From assembly GCA_902806375.1 (NCBI GenBank), contig CADCWK010000209.1:1-5226 (forward strand): a stretch of 5,226 nt of DNA. Direction: 5' to 3'. How positions within the stretch are numbered: position 1 is the stretch's first letter; each line of letters starts with the position of its first letter. Shown piece by piece: positions 1 through 5,226 of the stretch. Position numbers and translations under genes: made by a program. This DNA comes from an uncultured Thermomicrobiales bacterium (GTDB taxonomy: Bacteria; Chloroflexota; Chloroflexia; Thermomicrobiales; UBA6265). The notes under the pieces were generated by a model. The model made no database searches, had not been told where the DNA came from, and saw only the letters and a program-made list of their open reading frames with translations.

Positions 1-160
1 CGCAGTGGCCGCAGGTGAACGGGTCCCGCTCGTCGGGCGTCAGGGCAGGCTTCGGCGCCAGCACCTCGTCGCGACGGGCCTTCCGTGCGGCGAGCTGTTC
101 GAGGCGGGCCTCGCGCCGCTCGTTGCGGCGGGCGTCACGGATGCGGCGATGGGACGGCAA
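1..160 (-). CDS. Partial zinc-ribbon protein, N-terminus (possible RNHCP family)
   Basis: The gene runs off the left edge. From a TTG start it reads 53 residues: a very basic, charged stretch (about residues 4-32, rich in Arg, Glu and Ala, probably helical), then a linker and DERDPFTCGHC, where Cys50 and Cys53 form the first half of a likely zinc-binding site. The rest is outside the window. The F-x-C-x-x-C beginning after a charged lead-in resembles the RNHCP zinc-ribbon family, but the diagnostic RNHCP motif would lie beyond the edge, so this is a guess; other zinc ribbons fit equally well. I chose the TTG at 158-160 because AGGAG lies 6 bases upstream and third-position GC is about 90% downstream of it but falls to about 60% further upstream. 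The frame stays open to an ATG at 317-319, which has no visible ribosome-binding site. The gene is divergent from the membrane protein at 394. Confidence 0.6.
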   Translation of the reverse strand, partial: MPSHRRIRDARRNERREARLEQLAARKARRDEVLAPKPALTPDERDPFTCGHC

Positions 161-166
161 CGGGGA

Positions 167-171
167 CTCCT
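167..171 (-). promoter_or_regulatory. Shine-Dalgarno AGGAG deciding the TTG start
   Basis: On the minus strand AGGAG is followed by six bases and then TTG at 158-160. Neither the ATG at 317-319 nor the GTG at 62-64 has such a site. This supports the shorter N-terminus of the zinc-ribbon protein. Confidence 0.5.
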
Positions 172-232
172 GTCGGACGATGGGCCAGATCCCGGGCGAA
201 CTGTCGAGGAACGATACACCCTGGGTGGCACC

Positions 233-260
233 ACCATCCCGACGGGAACCGCGGGATGGT
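233..260. repeat. Perfect 9-bp inverted repeat (operator or leader hairpin)
   Basis: ACCATCCCG at 233-241 is exactly complementary to CGGGATGGT at 252-260, with a 10-base loop. It sits between two divergent genes. As DNA it could be a dyad operator with half-sites about two helical turns apart; as RNA it could form a stable hairpin in a leader transcript. No U-tract follows on either strand, so it does not look like an intrinsic terminator. Confidence 0.5.
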
Positions 261-393
261 CGACACCAGCGACCCGGTGTCGGACCGAAACCGCCGGGAA
301 GATTCAATCGTTCTCTCATCAGGACCGAGCCGATACGGTACAGTCCGGCGACAGGTTCCGCCCGCCAACCCAACCCGGAGGCCGGGGTCACGC

Positions 394-2262
394 ATGCCCG
401 ATCACGCAACGGTCCGGGATCGGGTGGCGTCCGCTCCCTGGCACCGCGAACCCCTCGGCGACGTCCTGCCGACCGCCGATTCCGCCGGGTGGTTGTCCCT
501 GCTGTTCGCCGCGCGGGCGACCACGGTCGCGACCGTCGGTATCCTCTATGGGCTGTCGACGCTGCTGTTGCTGACGACGATGACGCACCTGCCCGATTAC
601 GCCTTCAACTGGGAGGAGTACGCCGCCGCCGACGTCCTGGCGGTCACCGACGGACAGCGATCGCTCGTCGATACCTTCCGGCTCACCGATGGCCTGATGA
701 CCGACAGCGGTCGGTCTCCCTGGGTCGCGATCCCGGTCTCCCTGTCGTTCGGCCTGGACGGGGTCGGGCTATCGGCCCTCCGCGTCCCACTGGCCCTGCT
801 GTCGGCTCTGGCCGTCCCGCTGACGTTCCTGCTGGCCCGTGCCCTGGCGGGGCCGGGGGTCGGCGTGCTGGCGGCGGCGCTGGTCGCCGTGTCGCCCGCC
901 TTCCTCGTCTACGGTCGCACCGCGACGGTCGTCGGGTTGTCGGTCCCGCTCGGGTTGCTGACGGCGCTCCTCCTCCTCCAGGTCGTGCGGACGGGGGACG
1001 GCTCGGCCGGTCGGCGGGTCGTGGCCCTGATCGGCTTGCAGGTCATGCTGATCGGCGGGTCCTACGCCTACTCTCCGATCCGGCTGTTCTGGGCGATCGC
1101 CCTGGGGCTGCTCGTCATCGAGGTGGTCTCCCAGCGGGACCACCGTGGCTGGCTGTTGTCGGCCCTGGCGGTCACCCTGCTGGTCCTGCCGGTCTTCCTG
1201 ACGCTGATGCTCGGGCTCGGTCAGGCCGGACCCGAGGCAGCCTGGGATCTCCGGGCCGCGGTGTCCTCCTATTACCATGCGGGTGGGGAACAACTGGCGA
1301 CGCTGGTCGAATACCCGGCTTCGTTCGGGAATTTCCTTCCGGCCGGTGCTGCGACCGGTGGGACGGGCGACCTCGCCCGGACACTGGTCGAGCGGAATGC
1401 CTCGGCGCTGCTCAACCTGCTCGCCGACCGCGACACCCGCCCGGCCCTGACCGACTACTGGAACACCCACGGCCAGCTCTACAGCCGCCCGCTCGTCCCG
1501 GCGGCGGTGATCGGCATGGTGCTGCTTCTCAGCCAGCTGCGGCGGTCGGTGGAAGCGCGGTTCCTGCTGGTCAGCCTGGCCGGGGTGACGCTGCCGCTGC
1601 TGGCGACGTCGCAGGTTCATCTCGGGCGGCTGGTCTTCGCCAGTCCCTTCCTGATGGTCATCGCCGCGCTGGGCATCGTCTGGTTGACGGGGCTGCTGAT
1701 CGTGCACCTGCCCAACCTGATCCTGCGCCTGCTCCGGAACGACCGGGGGCCGGCAACGGGGTCCCTGTCCAGCTTCCGGAGCCTGATCCGGGTCGGGATG
1801 GCGCTCGTGATCCTGCTCGCGGTGGCCGTGCAGGCCTGGTCGACCGACCGGGTGGCGCCGCCCACCTCGCTGTCCGCGACGTCCGCCGTGGTCGAGGCGA
1901 TCCGCGGGCAGCGCGACGCCGGCGTATCGGCCGTGGCGATGGTGCTGACCGCCCCGACGGAGTACGGGTTCGAGCGCCTGGACATCGCGACGTACCGGTT
2001 GATGCTGGACGACGAGGCCCGCTTCGTCGATGTCTCACCGGCCGGCGATACCGCCGCTCCGCCGGCGACGGAGCGACGGATCAGGGTCTATCACGGCAGC
2101 TTCGTGGGAGACGGGGCCGACCGGTTGGCCAACCTGCCCGCCGGGGGCTGTGACGTCGTCTATCTCGTCGCGGCGTCCCAGGCGGCGGCCTTCCAGCCGA
2201 CGCTGGATGCCCTGGGCACGCGCTGTCCACGGCCACCGGGATCGATCGTCCTCACGTTCTGA
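394..2262 (+). CDS. Polytopic membrane protein, GT-C (GT39/PMT/ArnT-like) glycosyltransferase
   Basis: This 622-residue membrane protein has the layout of lipid-linked-sugar-dependent GT-C glycosyltransferases, which transfer sugars on the outer face of the membrane. It has an N-terminal cytoplasmic segment (1-35), a first membrane helix (about 42-63), then a long acidic loop (DYAFNWEEYAAAD, 68-80) where this fold carries catalytic acids. Hydrophobic helices follow at about 130-150, 155-173, 178-197, 207-224, 230-246, 252-276, 368-382, 389-404, 418-441 and 466-482. SYAYSPIR (223-230) and HLGRLVFASPFLMV (409-422) are typical of such loops and helices. The last 140 residues are soluble, probably extracytoplasmic, with two cysteines (586, 611) that might pair. 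The ATG at 394 is preceded by GGAGG with a 12-base gap; the frame is open further upstream, but the text there is Arg/Pro-rich and implausible. Acceptor and donor cannot be read from sequence; a non-enzymatic membrane protein of similar shape is possible. Confidence 0.8.
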   Translation: MPDHATVRDRVASAPWHREPLGDVLPTADSAGWLSLLFAARATTVATVGILYGLSTLLLLTTMTHLPDYAFNWEEYAAADVLAVTDGQRSLVDTFRLTDGLMTDSGRSPWVAIPVSLSFGLDGVGLSALRVPLALLSALAVPLTFLLARALAGPGVGVLAAALVAVSPAFLVYGRTATVVGLSVPLGLLTALLLLQVVRTGDGSAGRRVVALIGLQVMLIGGSYAYSPIRLFWAIALGLLVIEVVSQRDHRGWLLSALAVTLLVLPVFLTLMLGLGQAGPEAAWDLRAAVSSYYHAGGEQLATLVEYPASFGNFLPAGAATGGTGDLARTLVERNASALLNLLADRDTRPALTDYWNTHGQLYSRPLVPAAVIGMVLLLSQLRRSVEARFLLVSLAGVTLPLLATSQVHLGRLVFASPFLMVIAALGIVWLTGLLIVHLPNLILRLLRNDRGPATGSLSSFRSLIRVGMALVILLAVAVQAWSTDRVAPPTSLSATSAVVEAIRGQRDAGVSAVAMVLTAPTEYGFERLDIATYRLMLDDEARFVDVSPAGDTAAPPATERRIRVYHGSFVGDGADRLANLPAGGCDVVYLVAASQAAAFQPTLDALGTRCPRPPGSIVLTF

Positions 2263-2310
2263 CGGTTCGGCACGGTCTCGGGCCCGGGTCCCTGCCCGCC
2301 CTGATCCCAT

Positions 2311-2340
2311 CCCGGCCCCGGTGACCGGTCCGGGGCCGGG
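2311..2340. terminator. Bidirectional stem-loop terminator between convergent genes
   Basis: CCCGGCCCCGG (2311-2321) pairs perfectly with CCGGGGCCGGG (2330-2340) around an 8-base loop, giving an 11-bp all-GC stem. It starts 49 bases after the membrane-protein stop and ends 5 bases before the kinase stop codon, so it can serve transcripts from both sides. No U-tract follows in either direction; termination by a bare GC hairpin or with help from Rho is inferred. Confidence 0.7.
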
Positions 2341-2344
2341 CCAG

Positions 2345-4408
2345 TCAGCGGCCGAAGCCGAGCCGCTCGCTCAGCCGCGCCACGAGGGGGCTGCCGATGG
2401 TCCGCTGGCCGTTGTCCCCGACAGCGGCGAGACCGTTCGCCTGACCGGCACGGGTCTCCGTCTCCGCACCTGTGGCGTGACCGGTTCCACCTGAGCCATT
2501 GGAGCCGTTGGAGCCGGGCGGGCGGGGCGGGTCCGTCCGCATCGGCCGCAGCCGGCGCTGGACGCGGCGACCATGCGCGGCGGTACTGGCCATCCGCCGG
2601 TCGAGAATCACGGCCGTGCCGAGGCCGGGCGTGGATTCGACGTACAGCGTCGCCCCGATCGCCGAGGCGCGCTCCCGCATGCTCAGCAGGCCGAGCGAGG
2701 TCGGGCGCTTGGCCTGCTCCGGATCGAAGCCGGCGCCATTGTCCCGGATCATGACCTGGAACTGGCCGTCCAGCGTCTCCAGGGCGACGACTGCTTCGCT
2801 TGCGCCCGAGTGACGGACGACGTTGTGCAGGGCCTCCTGGACGATCCGGTAGACCGTGACCCGGATCTCCGGCGTCAGCCCCGGGGGTTCCTGGCCGGTG
2901 ACCGTGATGTTGGCGGTACCCATGCCGCCCCGGCTGAAGTTGGCGATGTAGCGCTCGATCGCCGCGACGACGCCGAGGTCGTCCAGGTCGGGTGGGCGGA
3001 GGTCGAAGATCACCCCGTGCAGTTCGTCGCTGGCGCTGGTCAGCAGGTCGCCGATGTCGCGGAAGCCGTCCCGCTGGCGCTCGGGATCCGGGGTCGACGT
3101 GTCGAGGAGCAGCGCTCGCGTCTGATAGAGGGCCCCGGTGATCAGTGGGGACACCGCGTCGTGGATGTCGCCGGCGATCCGGCGGCGCTCCTCCTCCTGC
3201 GCGCGGATGTTGCGCCGGTTGAGGTCGCGGAGCCGGTCGGCCTGCTCCTCGCGGGCCTGGTTGGAGGAGGCCAGCTCGTCGACCTGGCTGGCGAGGCGAC
3301 GGGCCATCTCCCGGAAGGCGAGACCGAGCTGCCGCACCTCCCGGCCGCCGTTCACCTCCATGGTGGGTTGCTCACGGGCGGGCAGGTCACCGGCCGACAG
3401 GGAGGTGACCTGTTGGGTCAGTCGGTCCAGCGGCCGCGCCGTCCGCCCGGCCAGGATCCAGGTCAGGAGCAGGGTCAGGAGGACGGCCAGCGCCGTCGCG
3501 GCGATCCCGCGCTGCAGGACGTCCTGGGTCGGACCGTAGGTGGTCGGCGTCGGGTTGCTGACCACGACCGACCACGGGAGCGAGTCGCCGATGTCGACGG
3601 CCGAGGAGACGGCGACCCGATTGATGTCGCTGGCGCCCTCGTACCGGAAGACCTGCTCGGTCGTCCCGTCGGCGTTGAGGAAGGCGTTGAGAAGCGAGCT
3701 CTGCTCGGCGGTCGGGGCGCTGGTCGTCACGATCTCCCGGTTGGCGACGACCATGATGATGGTGTTCCCACGGGCGAACGGGGTGAACGTCTGGCGGAGT
3801 CGGTCGACCGACAGGATCGCCCCGGCGACCCCGCTGATCTGGCCGCTGGTCTCGTCCGGTGCGAAGATCGGGTAGGTGAGCGCGATGAACCCGGCGCTGT
3901 CAGTCGGGCTGGTCAGTGACCCGGAGATGGCCGGAGCCCCGGTCGATCGGGTCCGGTTCATGGTGTCGGCCACCTGGCTGGAAAAGTCATCCTCGCTGGG
4001 ATTGCCGTCCCAGATGATGATCTGGCCCTCGCGGTCGGTCATGAACAGGGCGGTGATGTTCCGGCGGTAGGTCTGGACATCCTTGAAGAGCTGGGTGGCC
4101 GTGATCTGCCCCTGACCGGCGCTTGCCTGGTCGAGCGCGACACTGCCGTTCGTCTCAGCGGCCGTCGCCCGGACGGCGTCGTCGTTGGCCAGCTGCTCGA
4201 GGACGGCCGCGTTGTCCTCGAAGGTGCTCTCCAGTCCCTGGGCGACGGTATCGCTGATGTAGGCCTCCGTCTCGATCAACAGATCGAGGTTGTTCTGGAG
4301 GCTCTGGTAGACGATGTAGGAGACGACCCCCAGGATCGGCAGGAGCGAGACGATCGTGACGAGGACGAAGCGGGTCCTCAGTGACCAGGATCCTGTCATC
4401 GGATGCAC
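2345..4408 (-). CDS. Membrane sensor histidine kinase, Cache-HAMP-HisKA_3-HATPase
   Basis: This is a NarL/DesK-class (HisKA_3) two-component sensor kinase of 687 residues. Visible domains in order: TM1 (12-35); an extracytoplasmic region of about 260 residues with Cache-like features (LFMTDREGQIIIWDG at 121-135); TM2 (299-319); HAMP (320-372); coiled coil (373-408); the H-box ERRRIAGDIHDAV with phospho-acceptor His416; and an HATPase domain with N-box IVQEALHNVVRH (Asn529), G1 DNGAGFD (556-562) and SLGLLSMRER (571-580). All catalytic motifs look intact. The Cache sensor implies detection of a small extracellular ligand, unknown here. After about residue 605 comes an unusual 80-residue tail: basic, then Gly/Ser/Asn repeats, ending in RLSERLGFGR. 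The start is ambiguous: GTG at 4406-4408 lies 4 bases after GAGG, while the in-frame ATG at 4397-4399, three codons on, lies 13 bases after it. No response regulator is adjacent; it converges on the membrane protein and diverges from the HAD gene. Confidence 0.93.
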   Translation of the reverse strand: MHPMTGSWSLRTRFVLVTIVSLLPILGVVSYIVYQSLQNNLDLLIETEAYISDTVAQGLESTFEDNAAVLEQLANDDAVRATAAETNGSVALDQASAGQGQITATQLFKDVQTYRRNITALFMTDREGQIIIWDGNPSEDDFSSQVADTMNRTRSTGAPAISGSLTSPTDSAGFIALTYPIFAPDETSGQISGVAGAILSVDRLRQTFTPFARGNTIIMVVANREIVTTSAPTAEQSSLLNAFLNADGTTEQVFRYEGASDINRVAVSSAVDIGDSLPWSVVVSNPTPTTYGPTQDVLQRGIAATALAVLLTLLLTWILAGRTARPLDRLTQQVTSLSAGDLPAREQPTMEVNGGREVRQLGLAFREMARRLASQVDELASSNQAREEQADRLRDLNRRNIRAQEEERRRIAGDIHDAVSPLITGALYQTRALLLDTSTPDPERQRDGFRDIGDLLTSASDELHGVIFDLRPPDLDDLGVVAAIERYIANFSRGGMGTANITVTGQEPPGLTPEIRVTVYRIVQEALHNVVRHSGASEAVVALETLDGQFQVMIRDNGAGFDPEQAKRPTSLGLLSMRERASAIGATLYVESTPGLGTAVILDRRMASTAAHGRRVQRRLRPMRTDPPRPPGSNGSNGSGGTGHATGAETETRAGQANGLAAVGDNGQRTIGSPLVARLSERLGFGR
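2493..2519. repeat. Three imperfect 9-bp tandem units in kinase tail
   Basis: GAGCCATTG, GAGCCGTTG and GAGCCGGGC follow one another on the plus strand. On the coding (minus) strand they produce the Gly-Ser-Asn repeat near residues 632-640. The in-frame unit length makes slippage-driven expansion of this linker likely. Confidence 0.6.
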
Positions 4409-4437
4409 GTCACCTCGGGCACGGGGGCCGGGCGAGC

Positions 4438-4453
4438 ACGGCGACGTCGCCGT
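4438..4453. repeat. Perfect 16-bp palindrome in kinase leader
   Basis: ACGGCGACGTCGCCGT reads identically on both strands with no spacer. It lies between the predicted kinase promoter and the kinase start, 30 to 45 bases upstream of the GTG. A gapless palindrome makes a poor RNA hairpin, so binding by a dimeric protein is the more natural reading. Autoregulation by the kinase's own response regulator is possible but unproven. Confidence 0.55.
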
Positions 4454-4483
4454 CTGGCCTCATGGTCTGTCTCGTTGAGATGA

Positions 4484-4492
4484 ATCATATCA
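4484..4492 (-). promoter_or_regulatory. Extended -10 promoter of the histidine kinase
   Basis: On the minus strand TGATATGAT combines the extended -10 TGn element with TATGAT, five of six matches to the sigma-70/sigma-A consensus. No good -35 is found 16-19 bases upstream (CAACAC at 17), which extended -10 promoters can tolerate. It lies in the most AT-rich island near the gene and predicts a start near 4477 and a leader of about 70 bases. Confidence 0.45.
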
Positions 4493-4661
4493 AGTCATTG
4501 TCGTCGGTGTTGTCCGCATGGTGTGTATCCGAACGCGCCGGTCTCGCTATCCATCCGCGCCTGACCGGGCGCGTCGACGGCCAGCGGGATCGATTCCACC
4601 CCGCTCCCGGCTGGGGCGGCCGTCGCCCGCCGTGGCGGGATGTCGGCGCCGTACACTTCCT

Positions 4662-4678
4662 GTCGGCACCGAGCCGAC
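4662..4678 (+). repeat. Small hairpin GTCGGC-ACCGA-GCCGAC
   Basis: A perfect 6-bp stem with a 5-base loop lies just downstream of a TACACT hexamer and 11 bases before the palindrome at 4689. It could be part of a structured leader for the downstream transcript. It is short, and such stems occur by chance in DNA this rich in GC. Confidence 0.25.
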
Positions 4679-4688
4679 CCGTGACGGA

Positions 4689-4704
4689 GGGATCGGTCGA
4701 TCCC
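4689..4704. repeat. 16-bp palindrome with 2-bp centre upstream of HAD gene
   Basis: GGGATCG and CGATCCC flank a GT centre. The spacer is too short for a normal hairpin loop, so it resembles an operator half-site pair. It lies 71 bases before the possible small ORF at 4776. Confidence 0.35.
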
Positions 4705-4763
4705 CCATGTCATCCCGGGCTGCCCGGTACTTGTTCCGCCTGCCGGGTGGCAACGAGACGACC

Positions 4764-4770
4764 GAGGGAG
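4764..4770 (+). promoter_or_regulatory. Shine-Dalgarno GAGGGAG of the small ORF
   Basis: GAGGGAG ends five bases before the ATG at 4776-4778, giving the best-spaced ribosome-binding site in the window. It is the main reason for proposing the small ORF. Confidence 0.4.
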
Positions 4771-4775
4771 ACGCG

Positions 4776-4922
4776 ATGGTGCTGCGTCGGAGCCCCACGC
4801 CGACGGGTGGTGATCTGATTCCTGACCGTTGGGTCCGGGTGGCCGATCCGTTCTCGCGCGGTGAATGCTTTGCGGAGTCCACGTCGATCGTCGACCGAGC
4901 GCGTCTCTCAGCAATGGAGTAG
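4776..4922 (+). CDS. Possible 48-residue ORF upstream of HAD hydrolase
   Basis: I do not recognise this product. It begins MVLRRSPTPTGG, continues with DRWVRVADPF and ends in ARLSAME. It has one cysteine, no membrane segment and no known domain. In favour are a strong, well-spaced Shine-Dalgarno and a stop codon (TAG, 4920-4922) directly after GGAG of the HAD gene's ribosome-binding site, so a ribosome finishing here would cover that site and could couple translation. Against it are its short length and third-position GC of roughly 69%, lower than in the certain genes. The frame also extends upstream to an ATG at 4707 that lacks a proper ribosome-binding site. It could be a small protein, a regulatory leader peptide or chance. 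Confidence 0.35.
   Translation: MVLRRSPTPTGGDLIPDRWVRVADPFSRGECFAESTSIVDRARLSAME
4916..4919 (+). promoter_or_regulatory. Shine-Dalgarno GGAG of the HAD gene, inside the small ORF end
   Basis: GGAG sits 12 bases before the ATG at 4932 and falls within the last two sense codons of the small ORF. The spacing is long but matches that of the membrane-protein gene at 394 in this window. Confidence 0.45.
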
Positions 4923-4931
4923 CTGTCCCCC

Positions 4932-5226
4932 ATGTCCCTCATCTCCGAGACCAGCCGGCCCATCACCCTTGACGACCTCGGCGACCGCCCCGTTCGTCTC
5001 GTCACCTTCGACCTCTACGACACGCTGATCGAGCTCAAGCCGCGCCGCTGGGAACGGCTGCAGGCGGCGCTGCGCCGGATCGACGTGGCCGCGGACGCCG
5101 AGGCCCTGAAGTGGGGCGATGTCGCCGCCGAGGACTACTTCACCATCGAGAACGGTCGCTGGCCGATCCGCGACCGTTCCGTCGACGAGCAGCACGCCTT
5201 CCGACTGGAGCATCTCCGGGTCTGGC
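4932..5226 (+). CDS. HAD-superfamily hydrolase, N-terminal part
   Basis: The gene runs off the right edge after 98 codons. After a 20-residue lead-in comes HAD motif I, LVTFDLYDTLIEL (residues 23-35), a hydrophobic strand ending in the nucleophile Asp27. The following residues (36-98) are helical and charged, suiting the start of a C1 cap as in subfamily I enzymes. In most HAD phosphatases the residue two after the nucleophile is Asp (DxD); here it is Tyr29, followed by Asp30. Haloacid dehalogenases (DAYGT) also have Tyr at this position, and other HAD-like groups carry DxFDT or DxYDT, so the reaction cannot be assigned as phosphatase from this part. Motifs II to IV lie outside the window. 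The ATG at 4932 is supported by GGAG 12 bases upstream and by motif I being near the N-terminus. The substrate is unknown. Confidence 0.85.
   Translation, partial: MSLISETSRPITLDDLGDRPVRLVTFDLYDTLIELKPRRWERLQAALRRIDVAADAEALKWGDVAAEDYFTIENGRWPIRDRSVDEQHAFRLEHLRVW

Larger units (their letters stand above)
161..393. other. Divergent intergenic region
   Basis: This stretch separates the left-edge minus gene from the plus-strand membrane protein and must hold promoters in both directions. It contains a perfect inverted repeat at 233-260. A weak plus-strand promoter candidate is TTCTCT at 311-316 with TACGGT at 334-339 (17-base spacer); it matches consensus poorly. GGAGG at 377-381 is the ribosome-binding site of the downstream gene. 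Third-position GC in all frames is lower than in the flanking genes, in keeping with noncoding DNA. Confidence 0.5.
4409..4931. other. Divergent intergenic region between kinase and HAD hydrolase
   Basis: This 523-base stretch holds the kinase promoter and leader on its left (about 4409-4492) and the control region of the HAD gene on its right. An AT-rich island around 4475-4500 stands out. Further right are short inverted repeats at 4556-4573, 4626-4639, 4662-4678 and 4689-4704, and a possible small ORF from 4776. Longer open frames here translate to Arg/Pro-rich text without recognisable domains. No tRNA-like fold or known riboswitch core was recognised. TACACT at 4652-4657 is a possible plus-strand -10 hexamer but has no good -35 partner. 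Confidence 0.6.

Noticed and set aside
769..1707. 312-codon minus-strand open frame antisense to the membrane protein
   Set aside because: It is a Gln/Arg/Asp-rich low-complexity translation typical of antisense to Leu/Val-rich membrane codons.
15..2153. 712-codon plus-strand open frame overlapping the membrane-protein gene
   Set aside because: Its translation is Arg/Gly/Pro-rich without domains. It is a frame shadow of the GC-rich gene at 394-2262, whose own frame has clear membrane helices and a ribosome-binding site.
2573..3919. 448-codon plus-strand open frame antisense to the histidine kinase
   Set aside because: The minus-strand frame encodes a complete kinase with all motifs. Long antisense frames are expected at this GC content, and the translation shows no domain.
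4690..4712. T-loop-like GGTCGATCCC suggesting a tRNA
   Set aside because: No acceptor stem, anticodon arm or D arm can be built around it; the match comes from the palindrome at 4689-4704.
4518..4775. Upstream extension of the small ORF to the ATG at 4518 or 4707
   Set aside because: Neither start has a properly spaced ribosome-binding site, and the added residues are Arg/Pro-rich without recognisable features.
4495..4914. 139-codon minus-strand open frame in the divergent intergenic region
   Set aside because: There is no domain and its composition resembles noncoding GC-rich DNA. It would also overlap the kinase promoter region.
4701..4936. Exact 11-bp repeat TCCCCCATGTC at 4701-4711 and 4926-4936, each containing an ATG
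   Set aside because: A few exact 11-bp pairs are expected by chance in a window of this size, and no longer similarity surrounds them.

Overview
The window is GC-rich bacterial DNA. It holds four supportable genes and one possible small ORF: a partial minus-strand zinc-ribbon protein at the left edge, a plus-strand membrane glycosyltransferase-like protein, a minus-strand sensor histidine kinase, and a partial plus-strand HAD hydrolase at the right edge. High GC at third codon positions, GTG and TTG start candidates, stem-loops without U-tracts, and a Cache-HAMP-HisKA_3 kinase beside a GT-C type membrane protein suggest a Chloroflexota lineage such as Thermomicrobia/Sphaerobacter. An actinobacterium is not excluded. 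This placement is inference; no rRNA or marker gene is present.

Layout: (1) 1-160, minus: N-terminal 53 residues of a basic protein that reaches a CxxC motif at the window edge. (2) 161-393: divergent intergenic region with a perfect 9-bp inverted repeat. (3) 394-2262, plus: 622-residue polytopic membrane protein with GT-C architecture. (4) 2263-2344: short convergent gap dominated by a perfect 11-bp GC stem-loop, probably terminating both flanking genes. (5) 2345-4408, minus: complete 687-residue sensor kinase with TM, Cache-like sensor, TM, HAMP, HisKA_3, HATPase and an unusual low-complexity tail. (6) 4409-4931: 523-base divergent intergenic region with an extended -10 promoter for the kinase, a perfect 16-bp palindrome in the kinase leader, several further inverted repeats, and a possible 48-codon ORF whose stop overlaps the Shine-Dalgarno of the next gene. 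(7) 4932 to the edge, plus: N-terminus of a HAD-superfamily hydrolase.

The genes do not form one operon: strands alternate and each full gene has its own control region. The kinase probably senses an extracytoplasmic signal and passes phosphate to a NarL/LuxR-type regulator, but no such regulator is in the window. No mobile element, CRISPR array, tRNA or rRNA was seen. I found no clear new multi-gene system. The points most worth following are the palindrome in the kinase leader, the apparently orphan kinase with its tail, and the small ORF that may be translationally coupled to the HAD gene.
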